This document shows positions 1 through 7,468 of a stretch of DNA of 64,000 bases, one piece after another. Source of the DNA: Mycolicibacterium vinylchloridicum. Lineage in GTDB: Bacteria > Actinomycetota > Actinomycetes > Mycobacteriales > Mycobacteriaceae. The notes beneath the pieces were generated by a model that was not told the origin of the DNA, made no database searches, and saw only the letters and a list, made by a program, of their open reading frames with translations. How positions within the stretch are numbered: the stretch's first letter is position 1; each line of letters begins with the position of its first letter. The translations under genes were made by a program, and so were the position numbers. Where the stretch lies: the NCBI RefSeq assembly GCF_013404075.1, contig NZ_JACBJQ010000031.1, forward strand, positions 1 to 64,000. The letters run 5' to 3'.

Positions 1-101
1 CCTTCCCAACCAGCGCGTCAACGCCGGTCTTGATCAGAGAACCTTGGACTTCAGATCATCCCCGGGAAGGTGCGCCCACTTTCATGCCGCCCCACCGAGG
101 G

Positions 102-578
102 TCATCCACAGGTTCTGATCATTGCTCGGTGGTTGGCCGTATACCCCGCAACCATGGCAACCACGAGGTGTAGCCCTGCAAGCCGTGGCCGCGGCCCGAC
201 CACGAGAGCCAGACTCGCTAGACCAGGAAAGAGGACCAGCCATGTTGCACGATCGGCGTTGAGGGTGTCGCCATCCCAAGCGAGGAACCACAGCGCGAGC
301 GCCGTCAGATATCCGAGCCCACACGCCGCGGCGAGCACGGCGATCGCGGCTGGGGGAGATCGCGTGAACGTCACCGCCAGCATCAACCAGCCCGGGACAA
401 ACGCACACAACACCGCAAGGGGTGTCCAGCACCACGCGACAATTGCTGCATCGGAAGACATTTCGGGAAGGCACACAAGAAAGTACAGAACGTAGCCGCC
501 GCCGATGAATCGGCTTAGTGCCGACCGGATCCGTTGGCCATCGGCGACTGGATCCGCAGCACGTTCGGCGAGGATCAC
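102..578 (-). CDS. small polytopic membrane protein coupled to a response regulator
   Basis: This 158-aa protein has about five hydrophobic segments (near residues 25-38, 46-72, 76-100, 112-126 and 134-148) and no recognisable catalytic domain. It starts with GTG inside the last codons of the response-regulator gene (GTGA overlap), so the two are almost certainly co-translated. Sensor kinases are the usual partners of NarL-type regulators. This protein could therefore be only the membrane input part of a sensor whose kinase domain has been lost. The stop is followed by very short ATGA-linked reading frames (to about 60) and no kinase. Reading frame and coupling are seen; function is inferred. 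Confidence 0.6.
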   Translation of the reverse strand: MILAERAADPVADGQRIRSALSRFIGGGYVLYFLVCLPEMSSDAAIVAWCWTPLAVLCAFVPGWLMLAVTFTRSPPAAIAVLAAACGLGYLTALALWFLAWDGDTLNADRATWLVLFPGLASLALVVGPRPRLAGLHLVVAMVAGYTANHRAMIRTCG

Positions 579-1261
579 GTACCGATCTGTCCGCGTTGGG
601 GGTACGGCAGGAAGCCGTCTTCCATCGCGCGTTTCGGGAAATCGAGCTTCGATCGGATCGGCCGGCCAGCTTCTGCGTACTTGAGCCGAATCCTTTTGAG
701 GTAATCGTTGACGGTCTCGACGCTGATACCTAGGCCACGGCCAATGGCCGCGGCCGTTTGTCCGGAGGCGTATCGCGTGAGGACCCGCTGTAACTGGGGG
801 CTGAGATCGACCGTACCGAGGTCAGGATCGCCGTCGATCGCCGCCGCCCACTCTTTAGTGACGACGGGCTGCTCTCGCACCACCGCGCGGATCGCGCTCA
901 GCACGGCTTCGTTGGGTTCCGATTTCAGAACGATCCCGAGAACGCCCGCTCGTGCCGCTGACCGCAGCAATTCGGGGTGCTCGCCTGAGGTGTAGACGAG
1001 CACCTTGACTCCGCGTGCGCGGAGATGTTCGACGTTGTCGTACGGTGTCGAGCCGTCGACAAGCCGTAGGTCCAGGACTGCAACATCGACATGCCCATAG
1101 TCGCTTAACATTTCCTCGACGGTTGCGCTTGCTCCCACCCACTCCACGTCGGCGGCGGTGTTGAGGAGTTGCTCCAGAGCGAGTGCAAACAAGGGGTGGT
1201 CATCGATCAACCCGACGCGGCAAATCGGGTGCGCCTGCGACCGCTTCGATTGGTCTTCCAC
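575..1261 (-). CDS. NarL/LuxR-family response regulator
   Basis: A two-component DNA-binding regulator of 228 aa. The receiver domain shows the acidic pair in LIDDHP, a phosphoacceptor Asp near residue 64 (VLDLRL) and the conserved Lys in VLKSE. The C-terminus is a LuxR helix-turn-helix (AAAIGRGLGISVETVNDYLKRI) ending in a short tail. I chose GTG at 1261 because it places the receiver about 15 residues from the start, normal for the family; the frame stays open upstream (ATG at 1363) but that stretch looks non-coding. It overlaps the next gene by four bases. The cognate kinase is not visible in the window. Confidence 0.8.
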   Translation of the reverse strand: MEDQSKRSQAHPICRVGLIDDHPLFALALEQLLNTAADVEWVGASATVEEMLSDYGHVDVAVLDLRLVDGSTPYDNVEHLRARGVKVLVYTSGEHPELLRSAARAGVLGIVLKSEPNEAVLSAIRAVVREQPVVTKEWAAAIDGDPDLGTVDLSPQLQRVLTRYASGQTAAAIGRGLGISVETVNDYLKRIRLKYAEAGRPIRSKLDFPKRAMEDGFLPYPQRGQIGT

Positions 1262-1968
1262 GGAGCCTATCGTCGCTGACGAATTGACGACTCGCTCGCC
1301 AATTTCGTCAACCGTCGTTCGTGAGTCCCACGCGCACGGTAGCTCGAATTCCCGACCAACCATCACCTCGGTGTCCGGCAGAAGTAGCCTGCGTGAGGCT
1401 CTGGGCGAGCTGCTCACCGGGTTGTCCTCGAGGTCGTAGGCAGCACCGCTTGATGGTCTGGCCAATACTCGCTGGGGTGATTGGAAGGCGTGGCTGCCGC
1501 TGATGGCTGGTGGGCGGCAGTTCCGAATCGCCGCGGTGCTGCAGGATCTGTTGTGGCGCAGGGGCACGGCGGTACGCGGCGAGGTTTTGAAACCTTTCCG
1601 GATGGCGCGTTTCACGAGCTGTGACGCCCCCACGGCGCAGCACCAATGCCACCAACAATGGGGGCCACATAGTTGGGCTTGTTGGCATCGCCATTGACCT
1701 AGTACTTACTGTGTATGCCGCAAACAACTATTGCCCACTGGGATGACGAACTCGGCGAACCCACTCCCTCCCAAGCCATCTCGGCGCTATGCGGCATCGG
1801 TGCCGCTCCGGTTCGCCGCCACGAGGTAGTCTTCCATGCCTGAGTCCCTGCTAGCTCAGGCCCAGCGAGAGCGATGTTCTGAAGGCCGGTATCGGCGGGT
1901 TTCGGCACGCCACGGGCTCCCGCACAGTTTGCCCCCTGCCTCGACCGCGGCAGCGATAGGAGATGCAG
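1262..1968. other. about 700 bases without a convincing gene
   Basis: No frame here shows a clear start signal or a recognisable protein family. The only candidate is a 42-aa plus-strand frame at 1715-1843 (starting MPQTTIAHWDDELGEP) without a visible ribosome binding site. It could be a gene remnant and is not called as a gene. The lack of conserved content fits the view that this end of the window is accessory DNA. Confidence 0.4.
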
Positions 1969-2322
1969 ATGTTTGAGCTTCGAGCCGGAATAGCCCTCGC
2001 GATGGCAGCGGCGGCAACACTCATTCTCAGCCCCGCCGCGTCGGCGGACCCCGATCCACACATACCGAACGCAAACGAAGATTATTGTCCCGGTGGGCAG
2101 CGGTCCGACTACGGCGGCATCAAGTATTGCCTAGGCATTTCGTTCCCTAGTGGTGCGTTCTACGCCCAACGTGGCGGGTTCGGGGCGGCTGGCCCCTTCG
2201 GGCCCTGGCGTTGGGGAAACGGCGCCACTTGCATGGTCATGATTGATGGCACCGCACAGTACGTCGGCCCCTCCGGTAGTGTGCCTGACTGCGGAGGACC
2301 TCAGTCCATCGACTTTGGCTAA
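1969..2322 (+). CDS. small secreted protein, unknown function
   Basis: A 117-aa protein with a Sec signal peptide: Arg near residue 4, a hydrophobic Ala-rich stretch to about residue 22, and cleavage expected after ASA before DPDPHIPN. The mature part is rich in Gly, Pro and aromatic residues and has four cysteines (YCPGG, KYCLG, TCMVM, DCGGP), suggesting two disulfides. The start is the ATG at 1969, not the ATG at 1963, because AGGAG at 1958-1962 lies six bases before 1969 and touches 1963. This is the general style of mycobacterial small exported proteins; no family is recognised. Confidence 0.75.
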   Translation: MFELRAGIALAMAAAATLILSPAASADPDPHIPNANEDYCPGGQRSDYGGIKYCLGISFPSGAFYAQRGGFGAAGPFGPWRWGNGATCMVMIDGTAQYVGPSGSVPDCGGPQSIDFG

Positions 2323-2622
2323 AGCTACGTGTGTGTTGCGGCCCAAGCGAGTTACGCCATGCCTGTGTGTTGCCGGAATGAGTGGTGGATAGGCCGTCAC
2401 TATAGTCACCGAATTTGGAACCCAAACGGTAGGTCAGGTCAAACTGTCACCTGATCGTGCAGCAGACCCAGGGGTGCCTCATCAACTGTGTTCGTGCGGC
2501 GGCTTCGAAGCTGTTGACGCGATGTGTTCGCGAGGGCGTTCGTCATTGGGAAGATTCGCCTAAGCTATCCAGCGGGATCGAGAGACCCTTCGGGGGGAGA
2601 CCATGCAGCTCAGGAGGAGACC

Positions 2623-3105
2623 ATGCAGCAGCATCGTCGTATCGTAACGGCGTTCATCGTCTTACTTGCGTGGTCTGCATCGGTGTCGTGTGGCAATGGC
2701 TCATTAGCCAGTCCGCCGGTGTCCTCTGCCGATGGAGTGAAGGTATCCGCGTCCGCCTCGGGCGACCGCACAGGACCTGTGCCTTTACCGTTGATGAGTC
2801 ACGTCGAAAGGTGCGGCTACCTGACGGATGCTGACTGGCCTTTTCCTGCCGGGAGTTACGCTGAATACAGCTACGATGCATCCGAGCTATCTGGTGTGTG
2901 GTGCGACGATGAGGACAAAACATACAGCGCAGAAGAATTTGAGGCGATCCCAAACAAGACGTTAAAATGTACCGATGTGATATACACGGGCAATTGGCCT
3001 ACTAACATGAACTTTTACGTCTCTCCGAGTGTTTCGGAGACCGACGCTCAATATATTTGCCAGTATTACCGCGCCTTCAGAACTCCCGCACCACCGGTTC
3101 CTTGA
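2623..3105 (+). CDS. putative exported lipoprotein, unknown function
   Basis: A 160-aa protein with a basic N-terminus (QQHRR), a hydrophobic core and Cys in SVSCGNG, a weak lipobox, so lipid anchoring is possible but uncertain. The mature part is acidic with further cysteines (ERCGY, VWCDD, LKCTD, YICQY). AGGAGG ends five bases before the ATG. A 12-base duplication (GAGACCATGCAG at 2597-2608 and 2617-2628) places a second ATG with its own purine-rich leader 20 bases upstream, in another frame. Base composition is more AT-rich than in the core genes. The 300 bases before it (2323-2622) hold nothing I can assign. Confidence 0.6.
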   Translation: MQQHRRIVTAFIVLLAWSASVSCGNGSLASPPVSSADGVKVSASASGDRTGPVPLPLMSHVERCGYLTDADWPFPAGSYAEYSYDASELSGVWCDDEDKTYSAEEFEAIPNKTLKCTDVIYTGNWPTNMNFYVSPSVSETDAQYICQYYRAFRTPAPPVP

Positions 3106-3254
3106 TGTCGGGACCGTAGTGCTCGAGCGCGCACGCTGTCGCGGAGCCGGGCTTCGCTCAGGCGAATCTCTGTCACCTGTGTCGACGGCAACTGACCTCA
3201 TAGCCCATCCCGCCGCGAAGTCCCACCACCATCACCTTGGACGAAAAATGGAGG

Positions 3255-4592
3255 TTAGAACCAGGGCCCGTCGTACGCACCGTTCTGCCCCCGCCGCAAG
3301 TTAGCCGCCGACATCTCGAGGTCAGAGCCGGGTTCGTCGGGCAAGACAATGACCCATCCCTCTGGAACAGGCGCGACCGGCCGAAGTTTCCATCCAGATG
3401 ATACTTGCTCACTGTTGAGAAAATTAATCACTGGATTGTCCGACGCGTTGGTGATGTAGAGGAAGTCTCCACCGATACTCGTATTATCTAAGTCGATCTT
3501 GAGCCCGTCCAGCTTTTCAGCCGGCAGGTCCAAGAGCACGCGCATCTCGGATGTATCGAAGACCTTCAGATACTTGCCCTCGCCGCCTCGAGTGCCCTTA
3601 AGGAGAATACGCTCGCCATAAATGGTCCGATCGCTAGGTAACTGAGCAAACCCCTCACCGGCTGGATTATAGTCGATGTAAGGAGCGATGGGACCGGTCG
3701 ACTTTTTGGACCGCATGTCAAAGTAGTAGAGGCCCGGCTGAATGTCAGGGCTCGGGTTGCTCGAAATGTTGCGTTCGACCAGAAATCCATGATCGACACG
3801 CCTCGGGCCAGATGCGTCAGAAAGCATTCCCACGTCTGCTCCATTGAAGTCGTAGAAGTGGAGGCCGGACCCGTTTTGGTAAATGGCGTATCCGTCGTAG
3901 CAGAGCCAAATGGCGTCCAACGTTGGGCCGGCGTTAACTCCAGTTACAGTTCTGCGGGTGTTGCCGTCGGCATCATAAATCGTGAGAGCAACTATGTCAT
4001 TCTCGATAAGTTTTCCTACTGCGAAGCCGTGGGCAACGGTATACATCACCATTTGTTGGCCAGCACCGTCAAGATATGGACCGGTGTAGGGTTTTGTTTG
4101 CAACGGTGTATTCGATGCCGGGTCCATGACAACAATATCCGTATGCGTTGATTCTTCGGTTAATCCGTGCGACGGCGTCCGGGCTGTGATGAAGTAAACG
4201 ATTCGCAGTTGACCGGCGTCAGTCGCGGTGACGGTACACGCATACCCAACCAACGCGTCACCTGCGGCAAGTGTCGGTGCAGGGAATCGACTGTTGGTAC
4301 CAGTTTTGGCATTGAAAAGCTGGCCGAACGTGGTGTTGTCCGGCCACGTCGTCGTGTGGACAAAGCCGGGAGTACAGCCCGCATAGAGAGCGACTGGGTT
4401 CAGATGAAGATCGGCGCCGTCGCCTGACACAGGGAGTGCTGCTTGGGTGGTTCGTACCGGCGCTGTGGACGTCGATGAAGCAGTCGAAGTTTGAGTGCTG
4501 GCAGTTGACGACACGGACTGCTGCGCTCCCTGTCCCGAGCAACCGACCAGAGTGACGAGGGCCATCGCCGCGCCAACGGTCAACCTGCGCAT
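3255..4592 (-). CDS. putative lipoprotein with a possible beta-propeller-like body
   Basis: A 445-aa protein beginning with a lipoprotein signal: MRRL, a hydrophobic core and lipobox LVGC with the acylated Cys near residue 18. A Ser/Thr/Ala-rich linker follows, then a long domain with repeated strand-like segments (YFDMRSKK, YLKVFDTSEM, FLYITNASDN), suggesting a propeller-like fold. GGGAGG lies eight bases before the ATG at 4592. The frame continues upstream to 4784 only because it reads through an IS remnant. Lower GC than the core genes and lack of a recognised family suggest accessory DNA. Function unknown. Confidence 0.65.
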   Translation of the reverse strand: MRRLTVGAAMALVTLVGCSGQGAQQSVSSTASTQTSTASSTSTAPVRTTQAALPVSGDGADLHLNPVALYAGCTPGFVHTTTWPDNTTFGQLFNAKTGTNSRFPAPTLAAGDALVGYACTVTATDAGQLRIVYFITARTPSHGLTEESTHTDIVVMDPASNTPLQTKPYTGPYLDGAGQQMVMYTVAHGFAVGKLIENDIVALTIYDADGNTRRTVTGVNAGPTLDAIWLCYDGYAIYQNGSGLHFYDFNGADVGMLSDASGPRRVDHGFLVERNISSNPSPDIQPGLYYFDMRSKKSTGPIAPYIDYNPAGEGFAQLPSDRTIYGERILLKGTRGGEGKYLKVFDTSEMRVLLDLPAEKLDGLKIDLDNTSIGGDFLYITNASDNPVINFLNSEQVSSGWKLRPVAPVPEGWVIVLPDEPGSDLEMSAANLRRGQNGAYDGPWF

Positions 4593-4651
4593 CAAACATC
4601 CTCCCAGATCGTGCGGGCACCCCCGCCCTCCACTTCGGTGCTTGAGCGTAA

Positions 4652-4701
4652 TGATCCGCCCCGGCGTGTCGGGAGGCTCTCTGACACGCCGGGGCGGATC
4701 A
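4652..4701. repeat. perfect 19-bp inverted repeat, two IS6110-like ends in 50 bp
   Basis: The arms TGATCCGCCCCGGCGTGTC (4652-4670) and its exact complement (4683-4701) flank 12 bases. Each arm starts TGA and ends CA on its outer side, the IS3-family terminal signature. Read with the loop, the left arm matches the 28-bp IS6110 terminal repeat, as I remember it, at about 24 positions. The structure therefore looks like an IS with its interior deleted down to the two tips. A hairpin terminator is the alternative, but there is no T-run. Confidence 0.6.
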
Positions 4702-4784
4702 CCCAGGACGGAGGCTACCGGTTCACCTGATCGCAGCCGCGCAATGATTTGCCGGCGTACCGGCGACGAGTACTGGCGAGGCAT
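4702..4784 (-). pseudogene. 5' fragment of an IS3-type transposase orfA
   Basis: A start codon at 4784, preceded by GGGAGGTCAC, opens about 27 codons (MPRQYSSPVRRQIIARLRSG...) resembling the beginning of helix-turn-helix OrfA proteins of IS3-family elements. The homology stops where the inverted repeat at 4701 begins; the frame then reads on into non-transposase sequence. This looks like a truncated, non-functional remnant beside the 50-bp double IS end. The family call is from sequence style only. Confidence 0.4.
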
Positions 4785-4911
4785 GTGACCTCCCGAAGAT
4801 CACTCTGCCCTCAACTCTGACAACAGTGGACCCAACAACACGGGTACAGATCTCCCGGTCTCAATCACGGGAAAAACGCCAAACCGATCGGGGTCAGGCC
4901 AGTCCGTTCAA

Positions 4912-5784
4912 TTACTTGGGCTGCGCACTGGAGAGCTTAGTCGGTTCAATCCATCCTGCGTCGGAGGAAGTAACAGCAGGGCTTGTTATCACCCACCGAT
5001 TATTGATAAAGCTTTCTTGTTCTTCCGTAAGAGGACGACCGCTTAAATCTTGAGTATCCATTTGTAAGGTAATGCGAGAAGGGGTGGCGGCGGTCGGGTC
5101 GACCGGAGTCGCAAACTCAACCATTTGTCCTGTGATTTTCGAGATATCTTGCGAAGTAAAGGTTACCTGGACATCTTGTTGGCGGCGTTCGGTACGTGAC
5201 AGTGTGAAGGTTTTGCCAAAACTCTTCATTACGTACGCATGTGGATTATCAAGGATTACGTTATCATAAGCTGCTGCAAGCATTTTCTTTGCAGTTGGCA
5301 AATCCTTAGCATACGCAGCAGCTGCGACTACAAGGGTCCGCAGGAGATTCGACTCGTTAGCGGTATTAGACAGCGCCGGCTCTACGAGCTGGGAGCCGGT
5401 AAGTTCCTCAAGCGGCATACGATTGTTTTTCTTTAGGTTTGCATTCAAGCGTTGATGGGCCGCTTCCAGAACGGTCATATTTGGGTAATCAGGATCCCGG
5501 CTGGGTGCTTGCAGCTGTTCAACTGCCCATTGCTGTCTTTCGGCATCCGTAAAGTTGCTGTCTGCATCAAACTGACTTGGCGTTGCGGCGTCGAGCGTAA
5601 GCCCCGCAGTATTGCTCGGTGCGGACGTCGAGTGGTCATTATCCCGGGTCGAAATTGCGGCCAGTTGTCCTTTAGCTTGAAAGTACCCCCACGCATACCA
5701 AGCCCCACAGCCCACTAGAACGATGACGACACCGATCATTACCCATTTCCCAAAGGTACCGTCATGTGGTGACGGATTTGCCAT
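4912..5784 (-). CDS. membrane-anchored protein of unknown function
   Basis: A 290-aa protein: short cytoplasmic tail, one transmembrane helix at about residues 15-37 (WVMIGVVIVLVGCGAWYAWG), then a large extracytoplasmic part. Around residues 160-190 is an Ala-rich helical segment; the C-terminal third is strand-rich. The ATG at 5784 has AGAGGAG seven bases upstream; an upstream start at 5808 is less likely. One N-terminal helix plus a soluble domain is common among mycobacterial accessory membrane proteins, but I cannot place it in a family. The DNA is clearly more AT-rich than the core region, suggesting transfer. Confidence 0.65.
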   Translation of the reverse strand: MANPSPHDGTFGKWVMIGVVIVLVGCGAWYAWGYFQAKGQLAAISTRDNDHSTSAPSNTAGLTLDAATPSQFDADSNFTDAERQQWAVEQLQAPSRDPDYPNMTVLEAAHQRLNANLKKNNRMPLEELTGSQLVEPALSNTANESNLLRTLVVAAAAYAKDLPTAKKMLAAAYDNVILDNPHAYVMKSFGKTFTLSRTERRQQDVQVTFTSQDISKITGQMVEFATPVDPTAATPSRITLQMDTQDLSGRPLTEEQESFINNRWVITSPAVTSSDAGWIEPTKLSSAQPK

Positions 5785-6017
5785 GCCCGCTCCTCTGTCG
5801 TTTCGCACCAGCCTGTTAGGTCTGTATCGCCCGCATCATGACAGACGTTTCGCGGTCAGGGCGGGTCAAAGGCCGATTAACGGGTCCGCTATACCGGGCC
5901 ATCGCCTCCGGTAAATGTCAACACGGTCCTGAACGTTCCTCACCCAGTCGCGTTTTATACCCAACCATGACCACCCGATCACCACCTCGTGGGGGGCGGT
6001 GGCAACGGTTTCACCAC

Positions 6018-6300
6018 CTCCCACCCCGGCGGGATGTGCACTATCCCGGTCTTATCGTCGCAGAACCGTTGCAGCGCTTGAGAGACCATCTCCGAACCGT
6101 TGTTCAAACGCAGCACCTTCGGCGGTCCACCGCGGGCGGCGAACATCTTTTTAAACTCCTCGACGAGCGCTTTGCCGGTGATCGAGTGCTCCACCAGATT
6201 CAGCAGGACTCCCCGGGTGTTCATCGAACATCGACGCGAACTTGACAGCATTGTCATCGATGGTCGAGTCGAATTGGAAGTCGAGGTATAGCAAAGGGTA
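6018..6300 (-). pseudogene. IS3-family transposase orfB (integrase core) remnant
   Basis: Reading down the minus strand from 6300 gives YLDFQFDSTIDDNAVKFASM. After one frame change near 6225 it continues as TRGVLLNLVEHSITGKALVE and GGPPKVLRLNNGSEMVSQAL, the conserved rve/integrase core of IS3 OrfB. The sequence ends at about 6018 after IPPGWE, where the family normally continues with a P/W-N-G-x-x-E-S segment. It is broken three ways: frameshift, truncation at both ends, and LNNG in place of the usual DNG, which removes a catalytic Asp. It is a dead IS remnant about 1.3 kb from the double IS end at 4652-4701. Confidence 0.75.
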
Positions 6301-6332
6301 GCGGTCGCACGCGCCAGATATCACTGGCATAT

Positions 6333-6360
6333 TTCATGGATAATGTAGATTATCCATGAA
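6333..6360 (+). promoter_or_regulatory. perfect palindrome overlapping a start codon
   Basis: TTCATGGATAAT (6333-6344) and its exact complement (6349-6360) are separated by GTAG. A -10-like TAGATT (6346-6351) lies five bases before an ATG at 6356 that opens only a 22-codon frame. Palindrome over promoter plus leaderless ATG is the arrangement seen at the AbiEi gene (10523-10559). This may be the leftover operator-promoter of a lost autoregulated gene. Confidence 0.45.
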
Positions 6361-6935
6361 CGGCATCGAATCTTCTGGGTACAGCTTGATTGGCACGCCA
6401 CTGCGTCAGAACGCGTATCGGCCGTGAATAGCCCGCGGATGCGCCCATCACGAAGACACTGGGCTGGTTTTTGGCGTGGCGCCTTGCTTAGCGGCACTTG
6501 CGTGACGGTGACACATTAGACGCACCCGACTCGACGGCGCGTATGGGTGGATCACGCTGTCAAGTAGTGGTTTCCGCGTGCCCGGTCTGGAACTAGTTGA
6601 GAATCGCACGAACCCGGAGAAGCGACGACCGGCGGCGGCTGGAGAAGAAGAGTGTGGCTGTCGGGCCGGAATCGAGATACTTGATTTTCGCCACCCAGCG
6701 GCGGGTCGGTGCATGAGTGACGCCACCTGCGGCTGATCAAGATCTGAACAACTTCCTAGTTATCGGATTCGCCACCAAACCGGAAATTGCCGTCCGCCAT
6801 TTCTTGGCGGAATTCTGTACATGAGTAGGTTAGGGAGTGGGTGGCCGCCAGCTCGGCCTGGAACCTAGACCCCTTCGCTGCCGCCGCCCCGACCAGTTGC
6901 GAGATCTTCAATGTGGCTGACTGATTTGGCGTCGA
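6361..6935. other. about 570 bases with no assignable gene
   Basis: Apart from the 22-codon frame that starts at 6356, no frame shows start signals or recognisable protein motifs. The stretch sits between the orfB remnant and the small gene at 6936 and reads as decayed accessory DNA. Confidence 0.35.
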
Positions 6936-7121
6936 CTACCGGGGCGTGTCGATCTCCGTCGTCGTGCCGTCGCGGCGCGTCTCGATCATCCGGCCGTGCT
7001 CGTCTAGCGAGACGGGCGTGATGCCCTGCTCCGCCAGCTTCCGCCCGTAGTCGATCTGGTCGAGCTGAGCTGCGATGGCCTCCGCGATCGCCGCGAGCGC
7101 AGCCGAACCCTCGGGCCTCAT
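6936..7121 (-). CDS. small acidic hypothetical protein
   Basis: A 61-aa protein with a predicted amphipathic N-terminal helix (AALAAIAEAIAAQLDQI), a short polar middle and a charged tail (RRDGTTTEIDTPR). AGAGGA at 7128-7133 is six bases from ATG 7121 but touches the alternative ATG at 7127, so 7121 is preferred. Size and composition resemble small phage or mobile-element accessory proteins, and a tRNA-like fragment lies 60 bases upstream. No family is recognised. Confidence 0.5.
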   Translation of the reverse strand: MRPEGSAALAAIAEAIAAQLDQIDYGRKLAEQGITPVSLDEHGRMIETRRDGTTTEIDTPR

Positions 7122-7180
7122 ACCCATTCCTCTAGTGTGCCGCGGCGATCACTCTGGGTCTGTCTCGGCCTGAGCGCCTA

Positions 7181-7210
7181 ACTCTTAATCAGCAGGTCCT
7201 GGGTTCGAAA
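7181..7210 (+). other. tRNA-Lys(CUU)-like fragment, candidate attachment core
   Basis: The bases read as a tRNA-Lys anticodon loop (CTCTTAA), the 3' anticodon stem (TCAGC), a variable region and a T-arm start (CTGGGTTCGAAA). After the T loop the sequence no longer pairs back or forms an acceptor stem, and the 5' half is not intact. Tyrosine-integrase elements commonly use exactly this part of a tRNA as core site. It is either an att remnant or a decayed tRNA; the match is short. Confidence 0.4.
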
Positions 7211-7254
7211 ACGCGGATGGCCGCCGAGGCCGATGCGGGCTGAGCGAGGCCAGA

Positions 7255-7275
7255 TTTGGGAACGCTTTTGGGAAC
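7255..7275 (+). repeat. tandem direct repeat of TTTGGGAAC, 12-base period
   Basis: TTTGGGAAC occurs at 7255-7263 and 7267-7275, about 45 bases beyond the tRNA-Lys-like fragment. Paired direct repeats of 10-12 bases beside an att core are typical of integrase arm-type binding sites. The other tRNA scar (12246) has a comparable pair at 12110-12131. Confidence 0.35.
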
Positions 7276-7468
7276 ACAACGCTGCGAAACACCCCAAAAA
7301 GTATGGGGCCCGGCGGTACTGAGCGGACCTAGACAACGGATTGACCACCACTTTGGGAATTTGGCGTGGCGACGAAAACGCCCGGTGCGTAGCTCATAAC
7401 CCAGACGTCGCCACCGCTTCGATTGGCAGGTTCGTCAAAGGTGTTTTCCCACAGGCCGCGCGGCGGCC

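Noticed and set aside
1715..1843. 42-codon frame beginning MPQTTIAHWDDELGEP
   Set aside because: It looks protein-like, but has no ribosome binding site and no recognised family, so it is mentioned only as a possible remnant.
6552..6740. Short minus-strand frame in the decayed region
   Set aside because: No start signal, no family resemblance and poor codon pattern; likely chance.
7181..7210. A complete tRNA-Lys gene
   Set aside because: The acceptor stem and the 3' half of the T stem are missing and the 5' half does not fold; only a fragment is supported.
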